Part shown: positions 4,343 through 5,085 of the stretch, one piece after another
How positions within the stretch are numbered: the stretch's first letter is position 1
How the letters are laid out: each line of letters starts with the position of its first letter
DNA from: a bacterium
Lineage (GTDB): Archaea > Thermoplasmatota > Thermoplasmata > Lutacidiplasmatales > UBA184
Reading direction: 5' to 3'
Assembly (NCBI GenBank): GCA_021832495.1
Contig: JAKBKR010000188.1
Coordinates: forward strand, 1-5,085
Length of the DNA: 5,085 nt
Notes under the pieces: model-generated
What the model was told of the DNA's origin: nothing
What the model saw: the letters and a program-made list of their open reading frames with translations, nothing else
The model's database searches: none
Made by a program: the position numbers and the translations under genes

Positions 4343-5085
4343 ATGACCGGAAAGCCCTTGCCCAGTGCAATACACGACCCCCACGCCAAGACGGTAGAGA
4401 CCTTCGACTCCGCGTACGCCTACCGCATCATCCTCATCATGATCGGACTCGTGATGATCGTGATGTACATCGAGGGTATGCTCACCCCGTCCCTCCCTCA
4501 GATCCAGCAGGACTTCAACATCACCGACGTTTCCCAAGTGAGCCTCGTCCTTTCGGCGTACCTCGTCACAGGAGTCGCCCTGAGCCCGGTCGCGGGAAAG
4601 CTGGGGGATGTCTATGGAAAGAAGAAGGTACTGGTCGTCGTACTCGTGATCTACACCGTCGCGGTGACGGTGACGGGATTCTCCCCGTCGTTCGAGTTCA
4701 TGGTCGCCTCACGGGCGGTCCAGGGTGTGGGACTCACCGTCTTTCCCCTCGCCCTGAGCTTGGTCCGGGAGGAGTTCCCCCGCGAGATGGTCCCGAAGGC
4801 GCAAGGGATCCTGAGCGGCATGTTCGGGGCGGGGTTCGCGGTGAGCCTTCCACTGGGGGCATTCGTCTCCAACACATGGGGCTGGAGGTACACCTACCAC
4901 TCCGCCATTCCAGTGGTGGTTATCCTCACCATCCTGGCTATCTTCTATCTTCGGGAGTCCCCGTACCGGAGGCCCGACGCCTATGTGGACTACCGGGGCG
5001 CGGGATTGCTGGCCGCCTCGCTCGCCTTCTTCGTCCTCGGACTGTCCCAGGCGCCGGTCTGGGGGTGGTGGAGCTTCGGAACTTT
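4343..5085 (+). CDS. MFS drug exporter, DHA2 (EmrB/QacA) family, 3' end outside window
   Basis: The first 247 residues of a major facilitator antiporter; the family usually has 14 helices and 450-550 residues, so about half is missing. Hydrophobic segments lie near 29-47, 66-84, 96-114, 119-141, 156-176, 188-204 and 220-234. Motif A is GKLGDVYGKKK (85-95), motif B is SRAVQGVG (123-130), and motif C corresponds to GAGFAVSLPLG (162-172). WGWRYTYH (179-186) and the QAPVWGWWS segment (236-244) after helix 7 are typical of DHA2 exporters. Glu44 in helix 1 sits where related pumps have an acidic residue, possibly for proton or cation coupling. A 28-residue cytoplasmic lead precedes helix 1. Members expel lipophilic or cationic drugs using the proton gradient. 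It lies 40 bases behind the ABC permease, likely in the same operon and under the MarR regulator. Confidence 0.92.
   Translation, partial: MTGKPLPSAIHDPHAKTVETFDSAYAYRIILIMIGLVMIVMYIEGMLTPSLPQIQQDFNITDVSQVSLVLSAYLVTGVALSPVAGKLGDVYGKKKVLVVVLVIYTVAVTVTGFSPSFEFMVASRAVQGVGLTVFPLALSLVREEFPREMVPKAQGILSGMFGAGFAVSLPLGAFVSNTWGWRYTYHSAIPVVVILTILAIFYLRESPYRRPDAYVDYRGAGLLAASLAFFVLGLSQAPVWGWWSFGT

Noticed and set aside
1..5085. CRISPR array, insertion sequence or integration site
   Set aside because: No regularly spaced repeats, transposase fragments or terminal inverted repeats were seen.

Overview
The window is a GC-rich accessory stretch read entirely on the + strand. It holds six coding regions, the last cut by the right edge, in what look like three transcription units. 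The source is most likely an archaeon, possibly of the Thermoplasmata. Supporting this are an A/T-rich archaeal TATA-like box (CTTAAATA) in the best promoter, a possible leaderless gene start at 299, Shine-Dalgarno-like GGTG/GAGG sites before others, and the style of the transporters. This is inference; no rRNA or other marker gene is present, and a GC-rich bacterium is not excluded.

Layout. Positions 1-298 contain no convincing gene but several inverted repeats in a row. Positions 299-1816 carry a DUF169-family protein of unknown function with four spaced cysteines, then a class I SAM-dependent methyltransferase of the UbiE/YcgJ type, 36 bases apart and probably co-transcribed. Positions 1817-1900 are a short promoter region with a 15-base palindrome. 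A MarR-type winged-helix regulator follows at 1901-2389. Positions 2390-2472 hold the clearest promoter of the window: a TATA-like box at the very end of the MarR gene, a 19-base inverted repeat just after it, and a second 12-base palindrome. From there run an ABC-transporter ATPase (2473-3420), an ABC-2 type permease (about 3427-4302) and the first 247 residues of an EmrB/QacA-like MFS exporter (4343 to the edge).

Working model: the MarR protein represses its own promoter and that of the two export systems by binding the palindromes placed between TATA box and transcription start, and releases them when a toxic hydrophobic ligand binds. The ABC pair and the MFS pump would then remove the compound. 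The methyltransferase could modify such a compound, but nothing in the sequence ties the DUF169/methyltransferase pair to export beyond proximity.

I see no clear sign of a wholly new system. The points most worth a second look are the promoter palindromes, the hairpin cluster at 91-201, the DUF169/methyltransferase pair, the two in-frame TAG junctions, and a possible remnant of a second permease at 4299-4350.
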